Assembly (NCBI GenBank): GCA_002366775.1
Contig: DFBW01000126.1
Coordinates: 1-9,945, forward strand
DNA length: 9,945 bases
Direction of reading: 5' to 3'
Source of the DNA: Roseovarius sp. UBA3070
GTDB taxonomy: Bacteria > Pseudomonadota > Alphaproteobacteria > Rhodobacterales > Rhodobacteraceae
The notes under the pieces are model-generated. The model was given only the letters and a program-made list of their open reading frames with translations, searched no databases and was not told the DNA's origin. This document shows, in pieces, positions 1 to 5,695 of this stretch. The position numbers and the translations under genes are program-made. Every line of letters starts with the position of its first letter. Positions within the stretch are counted from its first letter, which is position 1.

Positions 1-572
1 GCGCGCGTGCCACGGCCATAAGAGGCGTCAATTGCGCCCTCATAAAAGCCGGCCCATTTCAGGGCGATTTGCAGCTCTGCGCGTTGATCGCGGGTCAGGT
101 CACGTTCGCTGGCGCGCGCTTCACGCGGGGTTTCGTCGGCGGGCTCGGGGTCTGGTTCAACCACCGGCTGGATTTCGGGTTCAGTGACATCTGCCTCGGC
201 CACGTCAGGCTGAGCAGTCTCTTCCTGGCCAATGCTCTCAAGCAGGTTTGCCCCAACGGGCCAGAATTGTTGCTGATAATCAGAACTCAGGGCGACATAA
301 CTATCGCGCGGGATGAGCTGTTCGGCCCGGTAAACCTGCAATACCTGCTGGGCCTCTTCTGAGGTAAATGGCCCGATGGCGATAACATACCATCCAGCCC
401 CAATGGAAAATCCGTTCACGTCCTGCAGGTTCGCCGCATATTGGCGGATGGATTGCTGTGCACGGTTCAGGCTGGGCTGTGCTTCAACCTGCACCCAGAA
501 GGTTTGTTGTGCGGTTGCCGTTGTTGCAAGCATGAAAATTGAAAAAACAAATGAAATTACCAGTCGCGTCAT
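1..572 (-). CDS. Secreted SPOR-like / peptidoglycan-binding protein, 5' part only (runs off left edge)
   Basis: Reading the minus strand from the ATG at 572-570 gives 190 codons without a stop, continuing past the window edge. Residues 1-21 form a signal peptide (basic start, hydrophobic core, ending ATA before QQ). Residues 24-110 resemble a SPOR-like alpha/beta domain: FWVQVEAQPSL, then GFSIGAGWYVIAIGPF, then IPRDSYVAL, a pattern linked to septal peptidoglycan binding. Residues about 115-156 are a Glu/Pro-rich linker. Residues about 159-190 begin a peptidoglycan-binding type 1 domain (LQIALKWAGFYEGAIDASYG). The product is probably periplasmic and binds cell-wall glycan. From memory, related Rhodobacterales proteins continue into a trypsin-like protease domain, but that part would lie outside the window, so the function beyond binding is inference. 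A weak ribosome site (AAGGG) lies about 12 bases upstream. It is transcribed away from the palindrome-rich gap at 573-1173. Confidence 0.85.
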   Translation of the reverse strand, partial: MTRLVISFVFSIFMLATTATAQQTFWVQVEAQPSLNRAQQSIRQYAANLQDVNGFSIGAGWYVIAIGPFTSEEAQQVLQVYRAEQLIPRDSYVALSSDYQQQFWPVGANLLESIGQEETAQPDVAEADVTEPEIQPVVEPDPEPADETPREARASERDLTRDQRAELQIALKWAGFYEGAIDASYGRGTR

Positions 573-822
573 GAAATTAGTCTGCCCTTATCGATGTGGT
601 CCAAAAACTGGATTCCCAGCCTTTTATCAAATCTGCGGCGCGGCGCATCCAAAATAATCAATAAGGCGATTGCGGAAATTGAAGGAAGGTCCATACCGGA
701 CGCTGGAATTGGGATTTGGCGACACCAGTTGGCGTGTATCAAACACTATGATGGTGAGGTGATTGTGGTTTGCTGCGGGACGTGTCTGGTATCGTTAATG
801 AGTGCGTATCGGCAATGATGGT

Positions 823-842
823 ATGTCAAATTTGACATGTCA
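823..842. promoter_or_regulatory. Palindromic operator-like box, copy 1
   Basis: Positions 823-838 are a perfect 16-bp palindrome (ATGTCAAATTTGACAT). The 20 bases 823-842 are identical to 955-974 in copy 2. The left flank (821-822, GT) breaks the longer symmetry seen in copy 2. It is probably a binding site for a dimeric transcription regulator. The outer spacing resembles LuxR-type boxes, but the regulator is unknown. It lies about 250 bases upstream of the minus-strand gene starting at 572. Confidence 0.6.
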
Positions 843-894
843 CCTTGGTGGGGCATTGTAGGTCGCAAATCGCTAACACAGAAGAGGGAGTGAT

Positions 895-916
895 GGGATC
901 AACGATGTTTGATCCC
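895..916. repeat. Inverted repeat, 8-bp arms
   Basis: GGGATCAA (895-902) and TTGATCCC (909-916) are perfectly complementary around a 6-base loop. There is no following T run, so this is not a typical terminator. It lies between palindrome copies 1 and 2 and could be a second operator or an RNA hairpin in a leader. It has ATCAA/TTGAT half-sites, but in the opposite arrangement to an FNR box. Confidence 0.5.
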
Positions 917-950
917 AAGGACGGGCGCTCAATGTGAAGGCAATGTTTGC

Positions 951-974
951 TGACATGTCAAATTTGACATGTCA
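951..974. promoter_or_regulatory. Palindromic operator-like box, copy 2 (perfect 24 bp)
   Basis: This is the most complete copy: 24 bp with perfect two-fold symmetry (half TGACATGTCAAA followed by its reverse complement), ending at 950/975 where symmetry breaks. Each half contains the self-complementary octamer GACATGTC, so the site can be read as GACATGTC, AAATTT, GACATGTC. Its centre is 132 bases from copy 1 and 156 bases from copy 3. Three close copies of so long a perfect palindrome are unlikely by chance; function as an operator is inferred. Confidence 0.65.
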
Positions 975-1010
975 TCGTTTTCCATAAGCTGTTGTGTGAC
1001 GCTACAACCG

Positions 1011-1045
1011 GGCGCAACGTGCTATCCCAGCATCTGTTGTGCGCC
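1011..1045. repeat. Long bulged inverted repeat (possible RNA hairpin)
   Basis: GGCGCAAC (1011-1018) can pair with GTTG (1036-1039) plus CGCC (1042-1045), with a 2-base TG bulge at 1040-1041. Inside, TGCT (1020-1023) pairs with AGCA (1029-1032) around a 5-base loop. A smaller hairpin (GTTGT 991-995 with ACAAC 1004-1008) sits just upstream. There is no T tract after it. The fold could be part of a structured leader or small RNA; nothing proves it is transcribed. Confidence 0.35.
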
Positions 1046-1084
1046 ACTCCTACTCACCAACCATAGATGGCAAAGTAATCGCCC

Positions 1085-1106
1085 CCCTTACACCGATTGT
1101 TAAGGG
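1085..1106. repeat. 6-bp inverted repeat next to palindrome copy 3
   Basis: CCCTTA (1085-1090) and TAAGGG (1101-1106) are complementary around a 10-base spacer and end two bases before palindrome copy 3. It could be chance at this length. It is noted because it adds to the density of symmetry directly upstream of the gene at 1174. Confidence 0.3.
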
Positions 1107-1108
1107 AC

Positions 1109-1129
1109 ACATGTCAAATTTGACGTGTC
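1109..1129. promoter_or_regulatory. Palindromic operator-like box, copy 3, upstream of the 111-residue gene
   Basis: It matches copy 2 at 20 of 21 positions (1125 is G instead of A), leaving one mismatched pair in an otherwise symmetric 20-bp site, 1109-1128. Its centre is 55.5 bases before the ATG at 1174. The right half contains TTGACG (1120-1125), which could serve as a -35 box, with only a poor -10 candidate around 1144-1149. The position would suit either an activator overlapping the -35 region or a repressor of the gene at 1174. Confidence 0.6.
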
Positions 1130-1173
1130 TACAGGGATGTCTGCAATATCAACAACCACACGGATAAATCGCC

Positions 1174-1509
1174 ATGTTCGCCTATCGCCCCGACAAATTT
1201 ACCGCCACTTATGCCCAAGCGCAGGGCAAAGAAATCTGGGCCTTTCTCCACCGGCCTGAAAATCTGCTCCGCATGGAAACGGCCTCTTATCTGCGCCGCC
1301 CGGCGCTAGAGCCCTTGGCGCCTTACCTGCTCAGTGAATTCGGCGCAGAGGTGGCCCAACGACGGGTCAAACAAATGATCGGCCATATGACCCGCCAGAT
1401 CGTTGAAGCGCGCGGATACCATCTGAAGCAAAGTAATGTGCGTATAACGCGGCGCGGAAATATCTTTGCCAGCGGGTCGCGTTATGAACAGCCCGAGCCC
1501 GCAGCGTAA
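1174..1509 (+). CDS. Hypothetical basic 111-residue protein
   Basis: The product is not recognised. It is probably real: codon use matches the neighbouring genes (G/C at third positions), the gene fills the space before glyQ, and the composition is that of a compact soluble protein. There is no signal peptide, membrane segment or cysteine. Residues 18-47 look helical with conserved-looking aromatic and charged positions (IWAFLHRPENLLRMETASYL). Residues 65-82 (VKQMIGHMTRQIVEARGY) read as an amphipathic basic helix, followed at 88-104 by a hairpin-like NVRITRRGNIFASGSRY. The helix plus basic hairpin is reminiscent of a winged-helix nucleic-acid-binding surface, but this is only an impression. 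The ribosome site is weak (GGA about 11 bases upstream of the ATG). Palindrome copy 3 lies 44 bases upstream of the start, so the gene may be under the control of whatever binds there. Its stop is 96 bases before glyQ. Confidence 0.7.
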   Translation: MFAYRPDKFTATYAQAQGKEIWAFLHRPENLLRMETASYLRRPALEPLAPYLLSEFGAEVAQRRVKQMIGHMTRQIVEARGYHLKQSNVRITRRGNIFASGSRYEQPEPAA

Positions 1510-1556
1510 GCCCGCCAAACCCACCATCTAAATCCGGCGATTGACCCCATCCAAGC

Positions 1557-1576
1557 CGCGCCGTAGGTAGGGCGCG
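1557..1576. repeat. GC-rich hairpin upstream of glyQ
   Basis: CGCGCC (1557-1562) and GGCGCG (1571-1576) form a 6-bp GC-only stem with an 8-base loop, ending 29 bases before the glyQ start. There is no T run, so intrinsic termination is unlikely. A TTGACC (1541-1546) lies upstream with TAGGTA (1564-1569) 17 bases on, inside the loop; the -10 match is poor, so a glyQ promoter here is only a weak suggestion. Confidence 0.3.
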
Positions 1577-1605
1577 AAACGCTCCTTTCGGCTTATGAGG
1601 ATGGT

Positions 1606-2535
1606 ATGGCGGATAATCCAAATAAACCACGCAGTTTTCAGGAAATCATTCTGCGCCTGCAGGACTATTGGGCGGCGCAGGGCTGTGCTGTGATGCAGCC
1701 CTATGACATGGAAGTTGGGGCAGGCACCTTTCACCCGGCAACCACGTTGCGATCGCTGGGGTCAAAACCCTGGGCTGCGGCCTATGTGCAACCCTCGCGC
1801 CGCCCCACTGATGGGCGCTATGGCGACAGCCCCAACCGGTGGCAGCATTATTATCAGTATCAGGTGATCATCAAACCCAGCCCGCCGGATTTGCAGGCGA
1901 TCTATCTTGGATCGCTCAAGGCCATCGGCATTGATATGGACCTGCACGACATCCGCTTTGTCGAGGATGACTGGGAAAGCCCTACGCTGGGGGCTTGGGG
2001 TCTTGGCTGGGAAGTCTGGTGTGATGGCATGGAAGTCAGCCAGTTCACCTATTTCCAACAGGTTGGCGGACATGATTGCAAACCTGTCAGCGGAGAGCTG
2101 ACCTATGGGTTGGAACGCCTTGCGATGTATGTGCTGGGCTTTGATGATGGCAATGACATGCCGTTCAATGACCCGGACGCCTCAATTCCGTTGACCTATG
2201 GCGATGTCTTCCGCGATGCAGAGGCGCAATACGCCCGCTGGAATTTTGATGTGGCCGACACCGACACGCTGTTCCAGCATTTCCTGGATGCCGAGGCCGA
2301 GTGTGGCCGGATCCTTGAGCAGCCCGCAGATGACCCTAAAACTGGCCGCCGCATCGTTATGGCACTGCCGGCCTATGACCAATGCATTAAGGCCAGTCAT
2401 ATCTTCAATTTGCTGGATGCGCGCGGCGTGATCTCGGTCACTGAGCGGCAGGCATATATCGGGCGGGTGCGCACCTTAGCCAAAGCCTGTGCCGATGCCT
2501 ATGTGCAGACCGAAGCCGGGGGATACGGCGCGTAA
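1606..2535 (+). CDS. glyQ: Glycine--tRNA ligase, alpha subunit
   Basis: This is the catalytic alpha subunit of the bacterial alpha2beta2 glycyl-tRNA synthetase, which charges tRNA-Gly with glycine using ATP in the cytoplasm. At 309 residues it has the usual length. Family signatures are clear: [19 protein letters not shown] near the N terminus (11-29), [12 protein letters not shown] (41-52), the class II motif 2 region around [18 protein letters not shown] (61-78), [21 protein letters not shown] (135-155, quoted here only by its ends and core), and motif 3 GLERLAMY (168-175). The ATG at 1606 is preceded by GAGG at 1597-1600, a well-placed ribosome site; the nearby ATG at 1601 is out of frame. 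The stop overlaps the start of the next gene by one base (TAATG), so translational coupling and one operon with the DUF6446 gene and glyS are very likely. Confidence 0.98.
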   Translation: MADNPNKPRSFQEIILRLQDYWAAQGCAVMQPYDMEVGAGTFHPATTLRSLGSKPWAAAYVQPSRRPTDGRYGDSPNRWQHYYQYQVIIKPSPPDLQAIYLGSLKAIGIDMDLHDIRFVEDDWESPTLGAWGLGWEVWCDGMEVSQFTYFQQVGGHDCKPVSGELTYGLERLAMYVLGFDDGNDMPFNDPDASIPLTYGDVFRDAEAQYARWNFDVADTDTLFQHFLDAEAECGRILEQPADDPKTGRRIVMALPAYDQCIKASHIFNLLDARGVISVTERQAYIGRVRTLAKACADAYVQTEAGGYGA

Positions 2536-3059
2536 TGGGTAAATTTTTAGCAGGGGTTATCCTGATGTCAGCATTGGCCGCCGGATTGGCGATGTATTAC
2601 TTGCAGGTCTATCACTTCTACGAAGAGGTGAGCGCCAATGGCACAGATGATGTGCAGTTGGTCAGCCTTGTGTCTGGCCAGCCCGAGCCGGTTTTATATG
2701 ACGGCTTTGAAGCGATTGACGCCACATCCTCGCCCATCCGGTATCGCGCGTGTTTCACCACCACGATGAGCCACGCCATGTTGTCGGAAACTTATGAAAT
2801 CTATGACGCCGCCGAGCCGTTGGTAGCCCCAAAATGGTTTGACTGCTTTGATGCCGGTGCCATTGGCCTGGCATTGGAAGAGGGCCGCGCACTGGCATTT
2901 CTGGGCACCAAAGACATCCAGTATGGGATCGACCGCATTGTCGCCATCACCGAAGACGGCAAGGGATATGTCTGGCACCAGATCAACCGCTGCGGCGAGA
3001 TTGTCTTTGACGGCAACCGCGCGCCCGATGATTGCCCCGTACCTCCGCAAGGATATTAA
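2535..3059 (+). CDS. DUF6446-type single-pass membrane protein
   Basis: A 174-residue protein of unknown function, recognised as the DUF6446 type that sits between the glycyl-tRNA synthetase subunits in Rhodobacterales (family name from memory). A hydrophobic segment at about residues 4-23 is followed by a soluble domain. With a single N-terminal anchor the domain most likely faces the periplasm, and cleavage as a signal peptide is less likely because no clear cleavage site follows. Distinctive stretches are SPIRYRACFTT (66-76), EPLVAPKWFDCFDAGAIG (94-111), LAFLGTKDIQYGIDRIVAI (120-138) and GYVWHQINRCGE (144-155). Four cysteines (73, 104, 153, 167) could form two disulfides outside the cytoplasm. 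The start overlaps the glyQ stop by one base, and glyS begins 3 bases after this stop, so it is made together with the synthetase. No direct role in tRNA charging can be read from the sequence. Confidence 0.85.
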   Translation: MGKFLAGVILMSALAAGLAMYYLQVYHFYEEVSANGTDDVQLVSLVSGQPEPVLYDGFEAIDATSSPIRYRACFTTTMSHAMLSETYEIYDAAEPLVAPKWFDCFDAGAIGLALEEGRALAFLGTKDIQYGIDRIVAITEDGKGYVWHQINRCGEIVFDGNRAPDDCPVPPQGY

Positions 3060-3062
3060 GCC

Positions 3063-5318
3063 ATGCCTGATCTGCTGATTGAACTGTTTTCCGAGGAAAT
3101 CCCGGCCCGCATGCAGACCCGTGCGGCGGCGGACCTCAAGGAACGTCTTACCAACGGGCTGGTTGACGCTGGTCTGACCTATGGCGGCGCTGCTGCGTTT
3201 TCTACCCCGCGCCGTCTGGCGTTGGCGGTGCAAGATGTGTTGGCCCAAAGCCCCACAGTAAAAGAAGAGCGCAAAGGTCCACGCGTGGATGCACCCGAAA
3301 AAGCCATCGAAGGCTTCTTGCGTGGCGCCGGGGTATCACGCGGCGATCTTGAGGTGCGGGACGAGAAAAAGGGCCAGGTCTATTACGCCTCGATCACCAA
3401 GCCGGGCCGCCCGGCGGCTGCGATAATCGCCGACGTGCTGGACGATGTGATCCGCAACTTTCCGTGGCCAAAATCCATGCGCTGGGGCAATGGCGCATTG
3501 CGCTGGGTGCGGCCTTTGCACTCGATCCTGTGCATTCTGACGGATGACGCGGGCGAGGTTTCGGTTGTCGATCTGGACGTTGATGGCCTTAAGGCCGGCG
3601 ACACCACCGAAGGGCATCGGTTCATGGGGGAAGGGCGTTTTGCCGTCACTTCGTTTGAGGATTACGCCGCCAAGTTGAAGCGCAACAAGGTGGTGCTGGA
3701 CGCTGGAGAACGCGCGGCACATATCTGGCAGGACGCCACAAATCAGGCCTTCGCCAACGGGTTGGAAGTGGTTGAAGACAAGGGCCTGCTGGCCGAAGTG
3801 GCCGGGCTGGTGGAATGGCCTGTGGTGCTGATGGGCACGATTGATGAGGCGTTTTTGAGCCTGCCGTCCGAAGTGTTGAAAACCTCGATGCGTGAACACC
3901 AAAAGTTCTTTTCGGTGCGCAATCCCAAAACCCAGCGGATTGAGCGCTTTGTCACCGTGGCCAATGTTGAAACCGCCGATCAGGGGGCAACCATTCTGGC
4001 GGGCAATTCACGGGTGCTGTCTGCGCGACTGGCGGATGCGGTGTTCTTTTGGGAGAACGATCTGCGCATTGCCAAGGCAGGCATGGGCGAGTGGATTGCC
4101 AAGCTGGAAAACGTGACGTTTGAGCGGCGCCTTGGATCACAGGCCGAGCGGATCAACCGAATTGCTGCCTTGGCTAAGGAGCTGGCCCCGGCGGTTGGCG
4201 CTGACCCCGATGTGGCCGAGCAGGCGGCGAAGGTCTGCAAGGCTGATCTGAGTTCTGAGATGGTCTATGAATTCCCCGAATTGCAGGGGTTGATGGGGCG
4301 CTATTATGCGATTGAGGCTGGCCTGTCCGAAGACGTGGCGATGGCCTGTGAAGAGCATTACTCTCCGCTCGGCCCCTCTGATGAGGTGCCAACACGGCTC
4401 GTGTCGGTCACGGTGGCGCTGGCGGATAAGCTGGATCTGTTGACCGGGTTTTGGGCGATTGATGAGAAACCGACCGGATCGAAAGATCCGTTTGCCCTGC
4501 GCCGCGCGGCACTTGGGGTTATTCGGCTGGTTTTGGAAAACGGTTTGCGTTTGCCGTTGGACCGTTTTCTGGACAGCCAGCTGTTGAAGCACAAGATCGC
4601 GCTGCACCGCGCCAAAGCCAGCAGCGGTGACATTGATACGCTCGAAGAGGTTCTGGATGAAATTGCCGATCATGGCGTGTTTGGAGCGGCGTTGCATGCC
4701 GTGATTGACAGACGCACCAAGGGTGAAGCTGCCCCGGATACCTCTGAGGGCAGTGTGTTGCGCACTGTTGGTGACGCGCTGCCGGATCTATCCACGGATT
4801 TGCTGGCATTTTTTCATGATCGCTTGAAGGTATATCTGCGTGACCGCGGCGTGCGCCACGACGTGATTGACGCCTGTCTGACACTGGGTCGGGGGGATGA
4901 TCTGAGTTTGATTGTGGCCCGGGCCACTGCCCTGAGTGATGCGTTGAAAACCGATGACGGTGAAAACCTTGTGCAGGGGTTCAAGCGGGCCAATAATATT
5001 CTGACGCAGGCCGAGGAAAAGGACGGGGTCGAGTATTCCTATGGCGCGGATGTGAAGTTTTCCGAAACCGACGAGGAGCGCGCGTTGTTTGGTGCCCTTG
5101 ATGCGGTAGAGGGGCAGATCACCACGGCAATAGAGGCCGAGGATTTTGCAGCTGCCATGGCGGCGATGGCCACATTGCGCACCCCGATTGATGCGTTTTT
5201 TGAGGCTGTGCAGATCAACACTGACAATGAGGTGATCCGGCGCAATCGGTTGAACCTGCTGTCACGCATCCGCCAGATTTGCGGGCAAGCGGCTGATTTG
5301 GCGCGGATCGAGGGATAA
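3063..5318 (+). CDS. glyS: Glycine--tRNA ligase, beta subunit
   Basis: This is the beta subunit of the alpha2beta2 glycyl-tRNA synthetase; it binds tRNA-Gly and is required with GlyQ for charging. The N terminus LLIELFSEEIPARM (4-17) and FSTPRRLALAV (46-56) are hallmark stretches, followed by FPWPKSMRWG (133-142), LKTSMREHQKFFSV (272-285), KADLSSEMVYEFPELQGLMG (393-412) and DPFALRRAALGVIRLV (475-490). FKRANNIL (640-647) opens the C-terminal DALR-type anticodon-binding domain, ending near FFEAVQINTDNEVIRRNRL (712-730). At 751 residues it is about 60 longer than the E. coli protein (about 690); the extra length seems to lie around 505-575, between the core and the LLAFFHDRLKVYLRDRG segment (580-596). 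The ribosome site AAGGA (3049-3053) lies inside the end of the preceding gene, 9 bases before the ATG. It is the last gene of the glyQ operon. Confidence 0.98.
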   Translation: MPDLLIELFSEEIPARMQTRAAADLKERLTNGLVDAGLTYGGAAAFSTPRRLALAVQDVLAQSPTVKEERKGPRVDAPEKAIEGFLRGAGVSRGDLEVRDEKKGQVYYASITKPGRPAAAIIADVLDDVIRNFPWPKSMRWGNGALRWVRPLHSILCILTDDAGEVSVVDLDVDGLKAGDTTEGHRFMGEGRFAVTSFEDYAAKLKRNKVVLDAGERAAHIWQDATNQAFANGLEVVEDKGLLAEVAGLVEWPVVLMGTIDEAFLSLPSEVLKTSMREHQKFFSVRNPKTQRIERFVTVANVETADQGATILAGNSRVLSARLADAVFFWENDLRIAKAGMGEWIAKLENVTFERRLGSQAERINRIAALAKELAPAVGADPDVAEQAAKVCKADLSSEMVYEFPELQGLMGRYYAIEAGLSEDVAMACEEHYSPLGPSDEVPTRLVSVTVALADKLDLLTGFWAIDEKPTGSKDPFALRRAALGVIRLVLENGLRLPLDRFLDSQLLKHKIALHRAKASSGDIDTLEEVLDEIADHGVFGAALHAVIDRRTKGEAAPDTSEGSVLRTVGDALPDLSTDLLAFFHDRLKVYLRDRGVRHDVIDACLTLGRGDDLSLIVARATALSDALKTDDGENLVQGFKRANNILTQAEEKDGVEYSYGADVKFSETDEERALFGALDAVEGQITTAIEAEDFAAAMAAMATLRTPIDAFFEAVQINTDNEVIRRNRLNLLSRIRQICGQAADLARIEG

Positions 5319-5418
5319 TTCAGCAGAACGTCTGCCCGGAATCAGGGCGAAGCCGCCGGTCCAGCGCCTGCCGCTTCTTTGGGCTGGCGACAGGTGTGTC
5401 TCAGCGTGTCATTTATTC

Positions 5419-5533
5419 TAAAGCGTATCGCCTTTAACCTGAGGCAGGCAAAAGGCGAGGCGTACCGCGACATATGAACGTTGCAGGCGTTTCGTGCAAA
5501 ACCTCTGATTCAGGTTTTACGCGAAACGCTTTA
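5419..5533. repeat. 115-base imperfect inverted-repeat element (MITE-like or palindromic intergenic repeat)
   Basis: The ends are inverted repeats: TAAAGCGTATCGC (5419-5431) against GCGAAACGCTTTA (5521-5533), 12 of 13 positions complementary. Each half also folds on itself. The left hairpin pairs CGCCTTT (5429-5435) with AAAGGCG (5451-5457), enclosing CCTG/CAGG. The right hairpin pairs 5487-5504 with 5512-5529, complementary at 16 of 18 positions with a 7-base loop; its core is CAAAACCT against AGGTTTTA. Both loops carry the AACCTGA/TCAGGTT theme, suggesting one repeat unit that was duplicated and diverged. It has no coding capacity. Motifs like GCGAAACGCTTTA recur in intergenic regions of Roseobacter genomes as far as I recall, so it is probably a dispersed element. 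It could also attenuate or stabilise the glyS transcript 3' end. Confidence 0.65.
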
Positions 5534-5663
5534 TTGGCGGTTACTCGTGGGTAAAGTGCCTTTGAACATATGCCGGTTCGCCACCCCAGAGGCTGACCAT
5601 GGCCCGGCTTGTGTACAGCTAGGCTAGAATGGCCAACCCATCCTAAAGCTGCCCTTGCTTTGC

Positions 5664-5695
5664 ATGTCATCCCGCGTATGCTGCGCCCATGACAT
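5664..5695. promoter_or_regulatory. 7-bp inverted repeat abutting the start of the PPDK-like gene
   Basis: ATGTCAT (5664-5670) and ATGACAT (5689-5695) are perfect complements separated by 18 bases, ending exactly at the base before the ATG at 5696. There is no Shine-Dalgarno-like purine run in this stretch. It could be an operator, an RNA stem that limits initiation, or chance. The half-site ATGTCA also occurs in the palindromes at 823-1129, with different spacing. Confidence 0.3.

Larger units (their letters stand above)
573..1173. other. 601-base gap rich in palindromes, no convincing gene
   Basis: This gap separates the divergent genes at 572 (minus) and 1174 (plus). The reading frames across 573-818 have unremarkable composition and no recognisable protein, and no tRNA-like fold was seen. 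The right two thirds is crowded with inverted repeats: three related palindromes centred at 830.5, 962.5 and 1118.5, and hairpins at 895-916, 991-1008, 1011-1045 and 1085-1106. The gap must hold the promoters of the two flanking genes, but no -35/-10 pair with both boxes close to consensus was found. Confidence 0.7.
5319..5695. other. 377-base gap between glyS and the PPDK-like gene
   Basis: No gene was seen here. The middle is occupied by the inverted-repeat element at 5419-5533. The right end carries a 7-bp inverted repeat (5664-5695) touching the next start codon. The promoter of the PPDK-like gene should lie between about 5534 and 5690; TAGAAT at 5625-5630 is a passable -10 box but has no properly spaced -35. 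No stem followed by a T run was found after glyS. Confidence 0.6.

Noticed and set aside
596..625. CTGG/CCAG hairpin followed by five T residues on the minus strand, upstream of the gene starting at 572
   Set aside because: The stem is only 4 bp, too weak for an intrinsic terminator, and its position upstream of a gene gives no further support.
69..657. Plus-strand open frames at 69-362 and 376-657
   Set aside because: They are antisense to the SPOR/peptidoglycan-binding gene, whose minus-strand frame has a signal peptide and recognisable domains.
594..818. A 74-codon plus-strand frame in the left gap
   Set aside because: There is no ribosome site, no recognisable domain and no supporting codon pattern; it is probably chance.
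823..1129. CRISPR array or iteron-type origin from the three repeats
   Set aside because: There are only three copies, spacings are unequal (132 and 156 bases between centres) and far too long for CRISPR spacers, no cas or replication gene is near, and the repeats are self-palindromic.
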